Origin: an uncultured Bacilli bacterium
GTDB taxonomy: Bacteria; Bacillota_I; Bacilli_A; RF39; UBA660
Length of the DNA: 17,143 bases
NCBI GenBank assembly: GCA_947598345.1
Contig: CANQFF010000016.1
Location: 1-17,143 of the forward strand
Direction of reading: 5' to 3'
Shown piece after piece: positions 6,679 through 14,366 of the stretch. Numbering within the stretch: position 1 is the stretch's first letter; each line of letters begins with the position of its first letter. The notes beneath the pieces are model-generated. The model saw only the letters and a program-made list of their open reading frames with translations, was not told the DNA's origin and ran no database searches. The position numbers and the translations under genes are program-made.

Positions 6679-7464
6679 ATGTCTAGCAGGATGGATCGTT
6701 ATTACAAAAATGATAATATTTCTATAGGTCGTAGTACGAAAAATAAAGATTTATATAAGCAGATAGAAGATTTAGATACCTATACAAATATAGAAGGGGT
6801 AGCTACTATAGAAAAAACAAATGAAATTGATATATCTAAAGTCAAAGAAATGTTAAAAAATAGAGAAAATTACAGAAAACAAAAAAGATTTAAGGATATT
6901 ATTGATAAAGAAAAAGATATAGAAAAACCTATAGTGGAGGAAAGAGAAGAAACTAAAAATTACGATTTAAAAGATATACTTTCTAAAGTTAAAGAGGATA
7001 AAAAAGAAGAACCCAAGTATAGAAGTTTAGGTAAGGAACAGTATGAAACATTAAAAAGTCTTAGTGTTAAAGATAAGAAATATGATATAGAAAAAGAAGA
7101 GGAAGAATTAAAAGAATTAATAAATACAATAACAGCAAAAAAATCATTGACTCAACTTGAAGACACGGATGATGTAGGACTTTTAGATGATCTTAAATCG
7201 GATACAATGGTAGGTGATGTGTCATCTATAAAGAAAATAATAGAAGAAGAAAAGAGAAGTATTCAAAATATTAATCCAGAAGAAAAAGAAGATGAAATAG
7301 ATAAATCATTTTATACTTCCAGTTTTGGATTTACACAAAAAGATTTTGAAGATTTAAAAAATCTAAATCATAATATTAAAAAAAGTAATAAATTTATAAT
7401 AATATTACTTGTAGTATTGATAGTTTTAGTCATTTCTGTTGTGTTATATTTTGTATTACTATAA
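6679..7464 (+). CDS. Charged tail-anchored membrane protein of unknown function
   Basis: I do not recognise a family. 261 residues, extremely rich in Lys, Glu, Asp and Ile. Residues 1-235 are predicted cytoplasmic and mostly helical or disordered, with several short conserved-looking blocks: Y-x-N-I-E-G-V near residue 36, YRSLGKEQYETLKSL near 114-128, and a very acidic helix KEEEELKELINTIT following it. A strongly hydrophobic helix of about 23 residues ends at the C-terminus with no lumenal tail (residues 239-261), so the protein is probably tail-anchored with its bulk in the cytosol. This architecture recalls adaptor or division-associated scaffolds, but there is no sequence proof. ATG start with AGGGTGAT and an extended -10 upstream. 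It is convergent with the ger operon, 10 bases away. Codon use matches the neighbours. Confidence 0.75.
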   Translation: MSSRMDRYYKNDNISIGRSTKNKDLYKQIEDLDTYTNIEGVATIEKTNEIDISKVKEMLKNRENYRKQKRFKDIIDKEKDIEKPIVEEREETKNYDLKDILSKVKEDKKEEPKYRSLGKEQYETLKSLSVKDKKYDIEKEEEELKELINTITAKKSLTQLEDTDDVGLLDDLKSDTMVGDVSSIKKIIEEEKRSIQNINPEEKEDEIDKSFYTSSFGFTQKDFEDLKNLNHNIKKSNKFIIILLVVLIVLVISVVLYFVLL

Positions 7465-7493
7465 AAAATAAGTATTATCTTTTACTTATTTTT
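7464..7493. terminator. AT-rich bidirectional terminator between the tail-anchored gene and gerB
   Basis: An 11-bp stem (7464-7474 with 7483-7493) containing only one G-C pair, with A residues on the left arm and T residues on the right. The stop codons of both convergent genes lie at its base and loop. Being nearly all A-T it may be weak. Confidence 0.55.
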
Positions 7494-8554
7494 ATTTTGA
7501 TACAAATTAGTGATGTTATAATAATAGTAAATATAGTTGCTATTATTGGTATAAATTTAATCATTAAATTATCTAAGTATATATTATATTTTGATAGAAA
7601 AAGTGTACTAATTATTATTAATATACAAGTTGTTAGATATAATAAATTTGTTTTTTTTACTTTAAAGGCAGTTTTAATATTATTTGCAATATAATAAATT
7701 ATAAGTACATTAAATATAAATATATCAAATAGTAATTGCATAACTAAAATACTTTCTATTCTAGAATTAAGGCCAAATAATGAAACATGCTTTAAAACAT
7801 GAAATTCTGCATATTCATATAATGAAGCTAGTTCATATCCAAATACTGCTAATGTTTCAAATACCATCATAAATAGGGTAATAGCTGATAATATAGATGA
7901 AATTATTAAACTTTTTTTTATTTTTGGATTATTTATGTCATCTTTTGGTATCATAGTAATAAGTAACATAGGTGCGATATTAAACGAGTAATAAATATTT
8001 AATCCACTTATATATTGATTAATATCTGATACTAAAAAAGGTTTAATGTTAGATATTTTAAGTGATTGAATTAGACCTAAAAAACTAATAACTAATAAAA
8101 TTATATTTATATAAAATAGTATTACACTTGTTCTTGATAAAGTATTAATTCCTTTATTAAGTATGTAAAAACTAGCTAACATGAATGCTATTGAGATTGC
8201 AAGTATAGGGGTTTTAGTTAAAAATTGACTTTGAATAAAATTGTTTAAATTAAGATAATTTAAAGTGCACATAAAAAATGCAAATATAACAGTTATTATT
8301 ATTATAAATGTACCAATTTTTCTTTTAAATAATTTAATTATTTTATCTGGCAAACTTAGTGATGGCTCGTATTCAATTATATAGTTAACTAACAAAATAA
8401 ATATTATACTTGGTATTACACTTAGAATCGGAATAATCCAACTATCTTGTTTCATTGAATTAATTAAAGCATTAAATGTTATGCCTATTAAAAAAGCTCT
8501 TGTTATGAAGTAATTTAATGTTGATATTTCAAAGTTAGTAATCTTTTTTTTCAT
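7475..8554 (-). CDS. gerB: Germinant receptor permease-like subunit, GerB family
   Basis: B-subunit of a GerA-type germinant receptor: an APC-superfamily integral membrane protein of the spore inner membrane with about ten transmembrane helices, taken to hold the germinant-binding pocket. 359 residues, normal for endospore germination permeases. The N-terminus (KITNFEISTLNYFITRAFLIG) and the following hydrophobic helices fit the family pattern, and the short loop MIPKDDINNPKIKKS near the middle is typical. Start: ATG with GGAGG 9 bases upstream. The first 20 bases overlap the end of gerC, so the two are co-translated. It is last in an A-C-B order, unlike the A-B-C order of B. subtilis operons but seen in clostridia. 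The specific germinant cannot be inferred. Confidence 0.92.
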   Translation of the reverse strand: MKKKITNFEISTLNYFITRAFLIGITFNALINSMKQDSWIIPILSVIPSIIFILLVNYIIEYEPSLSLPDKIIKLFKRKIGTFIIIITVIFAFFMCTLNYLNLNNFIQSQFLTKTPILAISIAFMLASFYILNKGINTLSRTSVILFYINIILLVISFLGLIQSLKISNIKPFLVSDINQYISGLNIYYSFNIAPMLLITMIPKDDINNPKIKKSLIISSILSAITLFMMVFETLAVFGYELASLYEYAEFHVLKHVSLFGLNSRIESILVMQLLFDIFIFNVLIIYYIANNIKTAFKVKKTNLLYLTTCILIIISTLFLSKYNIYLDNLMIKFIPIIATIFTIIITSLICIKIKISKR

Positions 8555-9728
8555 TGTGTATTTCCTCCAAACTGTTTTTTGAAGATACTTTGGTCTTTAG
8601 TATCAATTCACTATTTATGTTAAAATCAATTGAACTCATAATATTTCCCCAATCGTCTTTTACACTTTCAAAGTATTTTGGATGGTTTTGGTAAAACTTT
8701 AGTCCGAATCCAAATACATCAGCCTTATTTTTAATTGCTAAATTAATTGCTTCATTTATATGACTTTTGATTTTATCATTTGATTTTTTTTCAAGTTGTT
8801 CAATAACATTTGATTTTTCTAAGTTAATATTTCCTCTTACTTCTATTATTCTGGCTTCACATTTTACATTTATATCAATTTTAGGTTTGTTATTTTCTAC
8901 TTTAGTTTCTATTTTAGATGAAAATGATGTTGTATCTACTACGATATACCCATCTTCATAATCTAATGTTAAATACATTTCACTAATCATATTATTTAAA
9001 ATATTAATTCCTAAGCTCTCATCGTGTGTTGCCCAATCTACTAGTTTATCGTTTTTAAATATTGATAGGTATCCAATTTTTATATATGATTTAGGTTCAC
9101 TTGATTCTAAATTTTCTTTACTTTCACCTTCTTCTGGGTTACCTATAACACTAATTGAATTAATTGCAGGATCTATACCTTTTCTAAGCAAAATAGATAA
9201 TAATTCATTAAAACTTGTTTTTGCTATTGTACCTTGAAGATTTGTTGTAGATTTTAAATTATCTGAAATATTCTGTGATGGAAAGCTTGTAAGTGGCGTT
9301 AGTATTTTAAGAGTATTAACTGCTTTTGTATCTTTGGCGATTGCTATATAAAAATTGTTTCTAGCGCTAGTATATCTAACGAAAAGATCAACTACATTTT
9401 CTAAACCTTCTTTTGCAATTTCTTCTGATACAACAAGTATTGAGAAACTACCTATATATAGTTCTTTTGGAGATATTAAACCAATGTTTTTAAGTGCTTC
9501 AAATAGTGATTTGCCATCTTCAGTATAAACAACTATTTGTGATTGAGACGAATCGTTATTATCGCCACTGCTTTTTGGTGCGTTTGAGATAAGAACGCTT
9601 ACTTCATATCTGTCTTCATTTTTATCTATTGCAATTCCTGTAACTATGGAGTAATCATTTAATTCCTTATAGTTCCAACACCCACTTAAGGTAAATAATA
9701 TAAAAATACTAATTATTATTTTCTTCAT
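8535..9728 (-). CDS. gerC: Germinant receptor lipoprotein subunit, Ger(x)C family
   Basis: C-subunit of the GerA-type receptor, a lipoprotein on the outer face of the spore inner membrane. The signal peptide ends in a lipobox L14-S-G-C17, so Cys17 should be diacylglycerol-modified. Right after it comes WNYKELNDYSIVTGIAID, the conserved opening of Ger(x)C proteins (GCWDxxEl.d...v.giaiD). The remaining 380 residues are mixed alpha/beta with the usual three-domain length (397 residues in total). ATG start at 9728 with GGGGGAT upstream. It overlaps gerA by 20 bases and gerB by 20 bases, showing one transcript and coupled translation, which fits the subunits assembling together. Confidence 0.93.
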   Translation of the reverse strand: MKKIIISIFILFTLSGCWNYKELNDYSIVTGIAIDKNEDRYEVSVLISNAPKSSGDNNDSSQSQIVVYTEDGKSLFEALKNIGLISPKELYIGSFSILVVSEEIAKEGLENVVDLFVRYTSARNNFYIAIAKDTKAVNTLKILTPLTSFPSQNISDNLKSTTNLQGTIAKTSFNELLSILLRKGIDPAINSISVIGNPEEGESKENLESSEPKSYIKIGYLSIFKNDKLVDWATHDESLGINILNNMISEMYLTLDYEDGYIVVDTTSFSSKIETKVENNKPKIDINVKCEARIIEVRGNINLEKSNVIEQLEKKSNDKIKSHINEAINLAIKNKADVFGFGLKFYQNHPKYFESVKDDWGNIMSSIDFNINSELILKTKVSSKNSLEEIHNEKKDY

Positions 9729-11178
9729 TAGGATCCCCCAATCTTTTTATATTTTTTGTTAGATATGTAGGTCTATATTTCATATTTTTCCTAGATACCC
9801 TTATAATACTATCTTTTAAACTTTTTATATTGAGTGGGCTAAATGGTGTTAGATATGGCGTTCCTAAACACTCTAAACTAGATAATTTAGCTATGAATAT
9901 TATAAAAATAATCATAAATCCTACAATTCCCATAAAACTAGCTGCAATTATAAATAATATTCTCCATTCTCTAACGGCATCAATTACATCTACATCATAA
10001 AATACAAGTTCTGATATTGATGTAGCAGCAACAACTATAATTACAATAGGTGATACGACTCCAGCTGCTACTGCCGCATCACCAAGTATTAATGCGCCAA
10101 CTACATTCATCGCGCTACCGGAAAAGGAAGGTGAATGGATATCAGCTTCCCTTAGAACTTCAAATGTTAAAACAAATAATAATACTTCAATTGCAGTTGG
10201 AAATGGCACACCATCTCTTTGAATAGCTACGGATATTAATAATTGATCGGGTATTATCTCTGGATTATAAGTCATAAGTGCGATATAAAGAGCAGGTGTT
10301 AATAGGGCAATAAAGAAACAAATAATTCTTATAATTCTAGAAAATGATATATTAAATGATTTTTGGTAATTATCTTCTGGAGAGTGTATAAAATCAGTTA
10401 ATACTGCTGGTAAAATCAAGACAAACGGGGTATTTTCAACTAATATTACGATTTTACCATTAAGAAGTGAAGTGCATGCTTGATCAGGTCTTTCTGTACT
10501 TATAACTTTAGGAAATACAGATTTTTGATTTTTTTCTATCAATTCTCTTATGTATCCACTATCTATTACAGCATCTATATTTATTTTTTTTAAATCGTCT
10601 AGTATTCTTTTTACTTTCCACTCAGGTGTTAAATCTTTTATATATGCTACTGTTACTTTAGTTTTTGTTCTAGTACCAATTTTGACATCTTCATACCATA
10701 AGTTAGGATCTTTTATTCTTTTTCGTATAAGTCCTAAATTTTTATTGTGATTTTCAGTAAAACTATCTTTTGGCCCTCTAATAATGGTTTCACTAGTTGA
10801 TTCAACAACTCCTCTATCTAGTGATGCTCTAGTTTCTATAACTATTGCTTTTTTTTCACTGTCAACAACTATTATTGTAAAACCACTAGCTAGATAATAA
10901 AACATATCTTCATATGTTTCGCATGTTTTCATGTTACTATTATATATACTGTTTTTAACCTGGTTATAAAATGAATCAAAAACTCTTTTTTTATCTAAAT
11001 TTATAAGTGCTTTGTTTAAAAAATCGCTTATTTTATCATCGCTACTGACACTTTCTAAAAATATATATCCAACTCTATAATTCTTTTTTTCTATAATACG
11101 AGTTACAATATCACTGCTTTTACCATTCATTTCGTTAATAGTTTTAAATATTTTATCTATATCACTATCTATTTTCAT
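9709..11178 (-). CDS. gerA: Germinant receptor subunit, GerA family
   Basis: A-subunit of the germinant receptor: a large cytosolic N-terminal domain followed by about five to six transmembrane helices, in the spore inner membrane. Recent structural work on GerA complexes suggests it forms an oligomeric ion channel. Family hallmarks: ETIIRGPKDSFTEN with LIRKRIKDPNLW in the N-domain, TERPDQACTSLLNGKI(V) before the membrane part, then PFVLILPAV and HSPEDNYQ, and the helix PFPTAIEVLLFVLTFEVLREA. Start chosen at ATG 11178 because AAGGGTG sits just upstream (11190-11184); a TTG at 11205 would add nine residues but has no ribosome site. This gives 489 residues. First gene of gerA-gerC-gerB. I looked for sigma-G-type elements in the 153 bases upstream and saw none convincing. 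Confidence 0.94.
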   Translation of the reverse strand: MKIDSDIDKIFKTINEMNGKSSDIVTRIIEKKNYRVGYIFLESVSSDDKISDFLNKALINLDKKRVFDSFYNQVKNSIYNSNMKTCETYEDMFYYLASGFTIIVVDSEKKAIVIETRASLDRGVVESTSETIIRGPKDSFTENHNKNLGLIRKRIKDPNLWYEDVKIGTRTKTKVTVAYIKDLTPEWKVKRILDDLKKINIDAVIDSGYIRELIEKNQKSVFPKVISTERPDQACTSLLNGKIVILVENTPFVLILPAVLTDFIHSPEDNYQKSFNISFSRIIRIICFFIALLTPALYIALMTYNPEIIPDQLLISVAIQRDGVPFPTAIEVLLFVLTFEVLREADIHSPSFSGSAMNVVGALILGDAAVAAGVVSPIVIIVVAATSISELVFYDVDVIDAVREWRILFIIAASFMGIVGFMIIFIIFIAKLSSLECLGTPYLTPFSPLNIKSLKDSIIRVSRKNMKYRPTYLTKNIKRLGDPNEENNN

Positions 11179-11331
11179 ACACTCACCCTTGGTTATTATT
11201 TCCAAAACAATAAAAAATATAATATTTTTGTTGAATTTTAAGCGAAATGTATATAAATATTTAAAAACAAAAATTTCTTTTTCTTTACTTTAAAATAAAA
11301 CTATAATATAATAGTAACTTAAGGTGATATT
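11179..11331. other. Divergent intergenic region between gerA and ecfA1
   Basis: The largest gap in the window (153 bases). It holds the ger ribosome site, an AT-rich stretch without a convincing ger promoter, and the ecfA1 promoter at its right end. No ORF or hairpin of note. Confidence 0.6.
11284..11312 (+). promoter_or_regulatory. Promoter for the ecfA1-ecfA2-ecfT-truA operon
   Basis: TTTACT (11284-11289), 17 bases, then TATAAT (11307-11312). A second TATAAT overlaps at 11302-11307. The ATG follows at 11332 after AAGGTGAT. Confidence 0.7.
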
Positions 11332-12111
11332 ATGTCTAGTATACTTAGGGTTCAAAATTTAGGATATAAAGATATATTGAATGAAGTATCACTTGAACTT
11401 GAAGAAAATACATTTAATATTTTAATAGGTTCTAGTGGAAGTGGGAAAACAACATTAATTAAATGTATTATGGGGTTAGTTAATTACAGTGGACAAATAG
11501 TTTTTGATGGCAAAATTATGTGTGAGAAAGATAAAGAAATAAGAAAAAATATTGGAGTTTTATCATCTTTTAATAAGCTTTTAGATGGTACCGTCTTTGA
11601 TAATCTTATATATCCACTATTAAATCTAAAATATAGTGATTCACAAGCAAAAAAGATGGTATATGAAAATTCTTTAAAATTTAATATAAATAATATCTTA
11701 TTTAAGAATGTAAAAGAATTATCTAATTCACAGAAAAAAATAGTATTGTTTATAATTTCTATTATTCATAAACCTAAATTTATAATAATAGATGATTCAT
11801 TTGATGAATTAGATAGTATTTCTAGAGATATTATCATTAATTATTTAAAGAGCAAAAAAAGAACTACTATTTTATTTATAACTAATAATGAAAATGATAT
11901 ATTAATTTCAGATTATTTAGCAATAATGAAAAAAGGTAAAATAATTTCTTTTGATAAAACAAAAAAATTATTAAAAGACGATAATATTTTTATAAAAAAT
12001 AATTTAAAATTACCATTTATTGTCAGTTTGTCGCATAAACTTAATTCTTATCAACTTATAGATAAATTAATTTTAGATGAAGAAGAAATGGTGATGAAAA
12101 TATGGAATTAG
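11332..12111 (+). CDS. ecfA1: ECF transporter ATPase EcfA1 with degenerate hydrolysis motifs
   Basis: ATP-binding subunit of the energy-coupling-factor module that powers vitamin-uptake S-components at the inner face of the membrane. Assignment rests on the ABC fold, the EcfA1-type C-terminal tail (LPFIVSLSHKLN ... EEEMVMKIWN, as in B. subtilis EcfA1) and the ecfA1-ecfA2-ecfT-truA order. Walker A is intact (GSSGSGKT, 33-40). The other motifs are not: the Q-loop GMVFQ position reads GVLSS (75-79), the signature LSGGQ reads LSNSQ (130-134), Walker B IIIDD has Asp155 in place of the catalytic Glu, and the H-loop His is Asn185. ATP binding looks possible and hydrolysis doubtful. 259 residues, intact frame. 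It overlaps ecfA2 by 10 bases. Confidence 0.88.
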   Translation: MSSILRVQNLGYKDILNEVSLELEENTFNILIGSSGSGKTTLIKCIMGLVNYSGQIVFDGKIMCEKDKEIRKNIGVLSSFNKLLDGTVFDNLIYPLLNLKYSDSQAKKMVYENSLKFNINNILFKNVKELSNSQKKIVLFIISIIHKPKFIIIDDSFDELDSISRDIIINYLKSKKRTTILFITNNENDILISDYLAIMKKGKIISFDKTKKLLKDDNIFIKNNLKLPFIVSLSHKLNSYQLIDKLILDEEEMVMKIWN

Positions 12112-12899
12112 AATTTATAAATGTAAATTATAAACAAATCTTAAAAAACATCACGATATCATTTAAAAAAAATGAAATTATTTCTTTAATAGGACAAAAT
12201 GGAAGTGGCAAAAGTAGTTTTTTAGATTTAATTTATGCGATAAATAAACCTGATTCTGGAGAAATAAAAATAAATAACTATGTAATTGATAATAAAATAG
12301 ATAAAAAAATAATAAAAAAAATTAGAAAAATGGTATCGTATTTAAGGGAAGATTATGACCTTTTTGGAATCAATATCTTAGAAGATATAAGGTATCAAGT
12401 TTCAAATAAAGATGAAAAAAAATTATATGAGTTATTTAAATTATTTAATTTAGAGATAAGCATTTTATTAAAGAATTATACTGAATTGAGTACTAGTGAA
12501 ATAAAGAAAATTTCTATTATTAATACTATATTAAAGGATAGTAAAATCATTTTATTAGATAATCCAACTAGTTATCTTGATAATAGGGGAATAGAAGGAT
12601 TAATAAAAATTCTAAAAAAAGAAAAAAGGAACGATAAAATAATAATTATAGTATCTAATGATTCTAATTTTATATTGAGTGTATCTGATAAGATAATGGT
12701 TTTAAAAAATAAAAATATAGTCGCATTTGATACAAAATATAAAATAATGAACAATAAAAACTTATTAAAAGGTGTAAATATGAAAGTACCGGATATTTTA
12801 GAATTTAAAAGTAAAGTTAAAAAAAATAAAAATATTAAATTAAGTGATACGGATAATATTAATGATTTGATAAAGGACATATATAGAAATGCAAAGTAA
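12102..12899 (+). CDS. ecfA2: ECF transporter ATPase EcfA2 with degenerate hydrolysis motifs
   Basis: Second ATPase of the ECF module, normally a heterodimer with EcfA1 coupled to EcfT. The C-terminal segment VPDILEFKSKVKK followed by LSDTDNINDLIKDI resembles the EcfA2-specific tail (LPETVKFKRAL ... LSLEELTEAV). Walker A is intact (GQNGSGKS, 31-38). The Q-loop Gln is Arg82 (SYLRED), the signature reads LSTSE (129-133), Walker B LLDNP has Asn154 in place of the catalytic Glu, and the H-loop His is Asn186 (VSND). The D-loop Leu-Asp (159-160) is kept. So both composite sites of the dimer lack the usual catalytic set. 265 residues, frame intact. It overlaps ecfA1 by 10 bases and ecfT by 11, with coupled translation. 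Confidence 0.88.
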   Translation: MELEFINVNYKQILKNITISFKKNEIISLIGQNGSGKSSFLDLIYAINKPDSGEIKINNYVIDNKIDKKIIKKIRKMVSYLREDYDLFGINILEDIRYQVSNKDEKKLYELFKLFNLEISILLKNYTELSTSEIKKISIINTILKDSKIILLDNPTSYLDNRGIEGLIKILKKEKRNDKIIIIVSNDSNFILSVSDKIMVLKNKNIVAFDTKYKIMNNKNLLKGVNMKVPDILEFKSKVKKNKNIKLSDTDNINDLIKDIYRNAK

Positions 12900-13560
12900 A
12901 TTTATAGATAATATATTAACATCTTCAAAAATAATAATGTTATTTTTGATAATTGTTACCTTATTGATAACAAAATCGCCATATTTAATATTATTCTTTA
13001 CTATATTAGAGATTATAATTCTTATATTAATAGATAAAAATGTAAATAATTATGTACAGTTTATTAAAAACAATGTTTTTTGGTTGTTATTTATTTTAAT
13101 CATATATATAATTATTTATAGGGATATTATTTTATCTTTTATATTCATGTATAAATTGTTATTAAGTATTATCCTGATTGAATGTTTTATTTTAACAATT
13201 AATTTTCAAAAATTACATTCTGGTATATATAGATTAATTAAACCACTTAAAATATTTAAGTTAAATGTAGAAGCTATTTCTTTTAATATGACAGTATATA
13301 TATATTTTCTAATTTATTATTCTGAATCAAAAGATGAAATAAAATATATTCATAGGATAAAAAATAGGAAAAGTTATGGTTTAAAAAATTATTTATTACC
13401 TAGAGTACTTTTGTCCATCAATAAAATAGAAGAATTAGTTGTTAATCTAAAAATTAGATTTTATAATGTAAAAAAAGAAAAATTTAATATAAAATCAATA
13501 ATATTACCATTATTATTTGTTATATTATTTTTTATAGTTGTGTTTAAGGAAGTGATTTAA
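12889..13560 (+). CDS. ecfT: ECF transporter transmembrane coupling subunit EcfT, short and divergent
   Basis: Membrane scaffold linking the two ATPases to interchangeable S-components. 223 residues, shorter than the roughly 265 of B. subtilis. Four to five hydrophobic helices in the first half are followed by the cytoplasmic coupling part (about 135-200). The two coupling helices normally carry Ala-Arg-Gly; here the corresponding places read KNRKSYG and LKIRFYN, so only the Arg residues remain. A last hydrophobic helix ends the protein. Identification leans on position between ecfA2 and truA plus topology, since sequence similarity is low. Start ATG overlaps ecfA2, and the stop shares an A with the truA start (TAATG). 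No S-component gene is in the window. Confidence 0.8.
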   Translation: MQSKFIDNILTSSKIIMLFLIIVTLLITKSPYLILFFTILEIIILILIDKNVNNYVQFIKNNVFWLLFILIIYIIIYRDIILSFIFMYKLLLSIILIECFILTINFQKLHSGIYRLIKPLKIFKLNVEAISFNMTVYIYFLIYYSESKDEIKYIHRIKNRKSYGLKNYLLPRVLLSINKIEELVVNLKIRFYNVKKEKFNIKSIILPLLFVILFFIVVFKEVI

Positions 13561-14300
13561 TGAGATATTTTATGACTTTTTCATATGATGGTTCTAAATA
13601 TAATGGTTATCAAAAACAGCCAAAAGCTAGGACAGTTCAAGGTGAATTAGAGAAAGCTTTAAAACAAATCAATTCTTTAAAACCAGTTAGTATTCACGCA
13701 TCTGGAAGAACAGATGCTGGGGTACATGCTTATAATCAAAGAGCTCATTTTGATATGGATTGTGATATAACTCCAAATAAGTTAAAGCAATCTTTAAATG
13801 GTTTAATTCCAGATGATATATATGTTAAAAGTATAATAGAGGTTAATGATGACTTTCATGCTAGATTTAATGTGAAAGCTAAGGAATATATATATAAGAT
13901 AAATATGGGAACATATAATCCTATAGAGAAAGATTATGTGTTTCAATACAATAAAAGGTTAGATATTCCAGAAATAGAGAGAGCTTTAAAATATTTAGAA
14001 GGTACTCACGATTTTAGATCTTTTGTTAAGTTAGAATCAGATGATGAAGATTGTGTGAGAACTATAGTGCAGACTAACTTAATAAGGGATGTTAAAAATG
14101 TAAATCAAATAGTTATTTCAATACTTGGAACAGGATTTATGAGATACATGGTTAGAAATATTGTAGGTATGTTAATTGAAGTAGGAGAGGGAAAGTATAA
14201 AAGTGAGGATATAATTGGTATACTTGAATCTAAAGATAGAAAAAATGCTGGAATATGTGCTCCTGCTTGTGGGCTTTATTTGAAAGATGTTTATTATTAG
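13560..14300 (+). CDS. truA: tRNA pseudouridine(38-40) synthase TruA
   Basis: Isomerises uridines 38, 39 and 40 in the anticodon arm of many tRNAs. 246 residues, standard length. The catalytic Asp52 lies in SGRTDAGVHA. Other family segments are YDGSKYNGYQKQP (9-21), RTVQGELEKAL, FHARFNVKAKEYIYKI and the C-terminal GTGFMRYMVRNIVGML. Start ATG 13560 overlaps the ecfT stop (TAATG), with AGGAAGTGAT just before, so it is the last gene of the ECF operon, as in many Bacilli. Here truA is followed by a terminator, not by rplM-rpsI. Confidence 0.97.
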   Translation: MRYFMTFSYDGSKYNGYQKQPKARTVQGELEKALKQINSLKPVSIHASGRTDAGVHAYNQRAHFDMDCDITPNKLKQSLNGLIPDDIYVKSIIEVNDDFHARFNVKAKEYIYKINMGTYNPIEKDYVFQYNKRLDIPEIERALKYLEGTHDFRSFVKLESDDEDCVRTIVQTNLIRDVKNVNQIVISILGTGFMRYMVRNIVGMLIEVGEGKYKSEDIIGILESKDRKNAGICAPACGLYLKDVYY

Positions 14301-14308
14301 ACATCTTT
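14283..14308 (+). terminator. Terminator at the end of truA
   Basis: An 8-bp stem AAAGATGT (14283-14290) / ACATCTTT (14301-14308) with a 10-base loop that contains the truA stop codon. A short T-run follows directly and a longer one (to about 14325) comes after a 7-base break. Confidence 0.65.
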
Positions 14309-14312
14309 TCTA

Positions 14313-14341
14313 TTGATTTTTTTTTAGTATTAGATTATAAT
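14313..14341 (+). promoter_or_regulatory. Sigma-A type promoter for the gene at 14367
   Basis: TTGATT (14313-14318), 17 bases, TATAAT (14336-14341): the same pair and spacing as the rluB promoter. AAGGTGAT and ATG follow. Confidence 0.75.
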
Positions 14342-14366
14342 TGTCATAGGATAAAAAGGTGATAGA

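Noticed and set aside
7497..7694. Small plus-strand hydrophobic ORF antisense to gerB
   Set aside because: Membrane-protein genes give hydrophobic antisense frames; it starts in the terminator region and has no ribosome site.
11215..11290. Sigma-G promoter for the ger operon
   Set aside because: No pair resembling the sigma-G -35 and -10 boxes at proper spacing could be found upstream of gerA; the AT-rich sequence allows only weak chance matches.
12572..12880. Minus-strand hydrophobic ORF antisense to ecfA2
   Set aside because: A shadow of Lys/Asn/Ile-rich coding sequence; no ribosome site, promoter or conserved motif.
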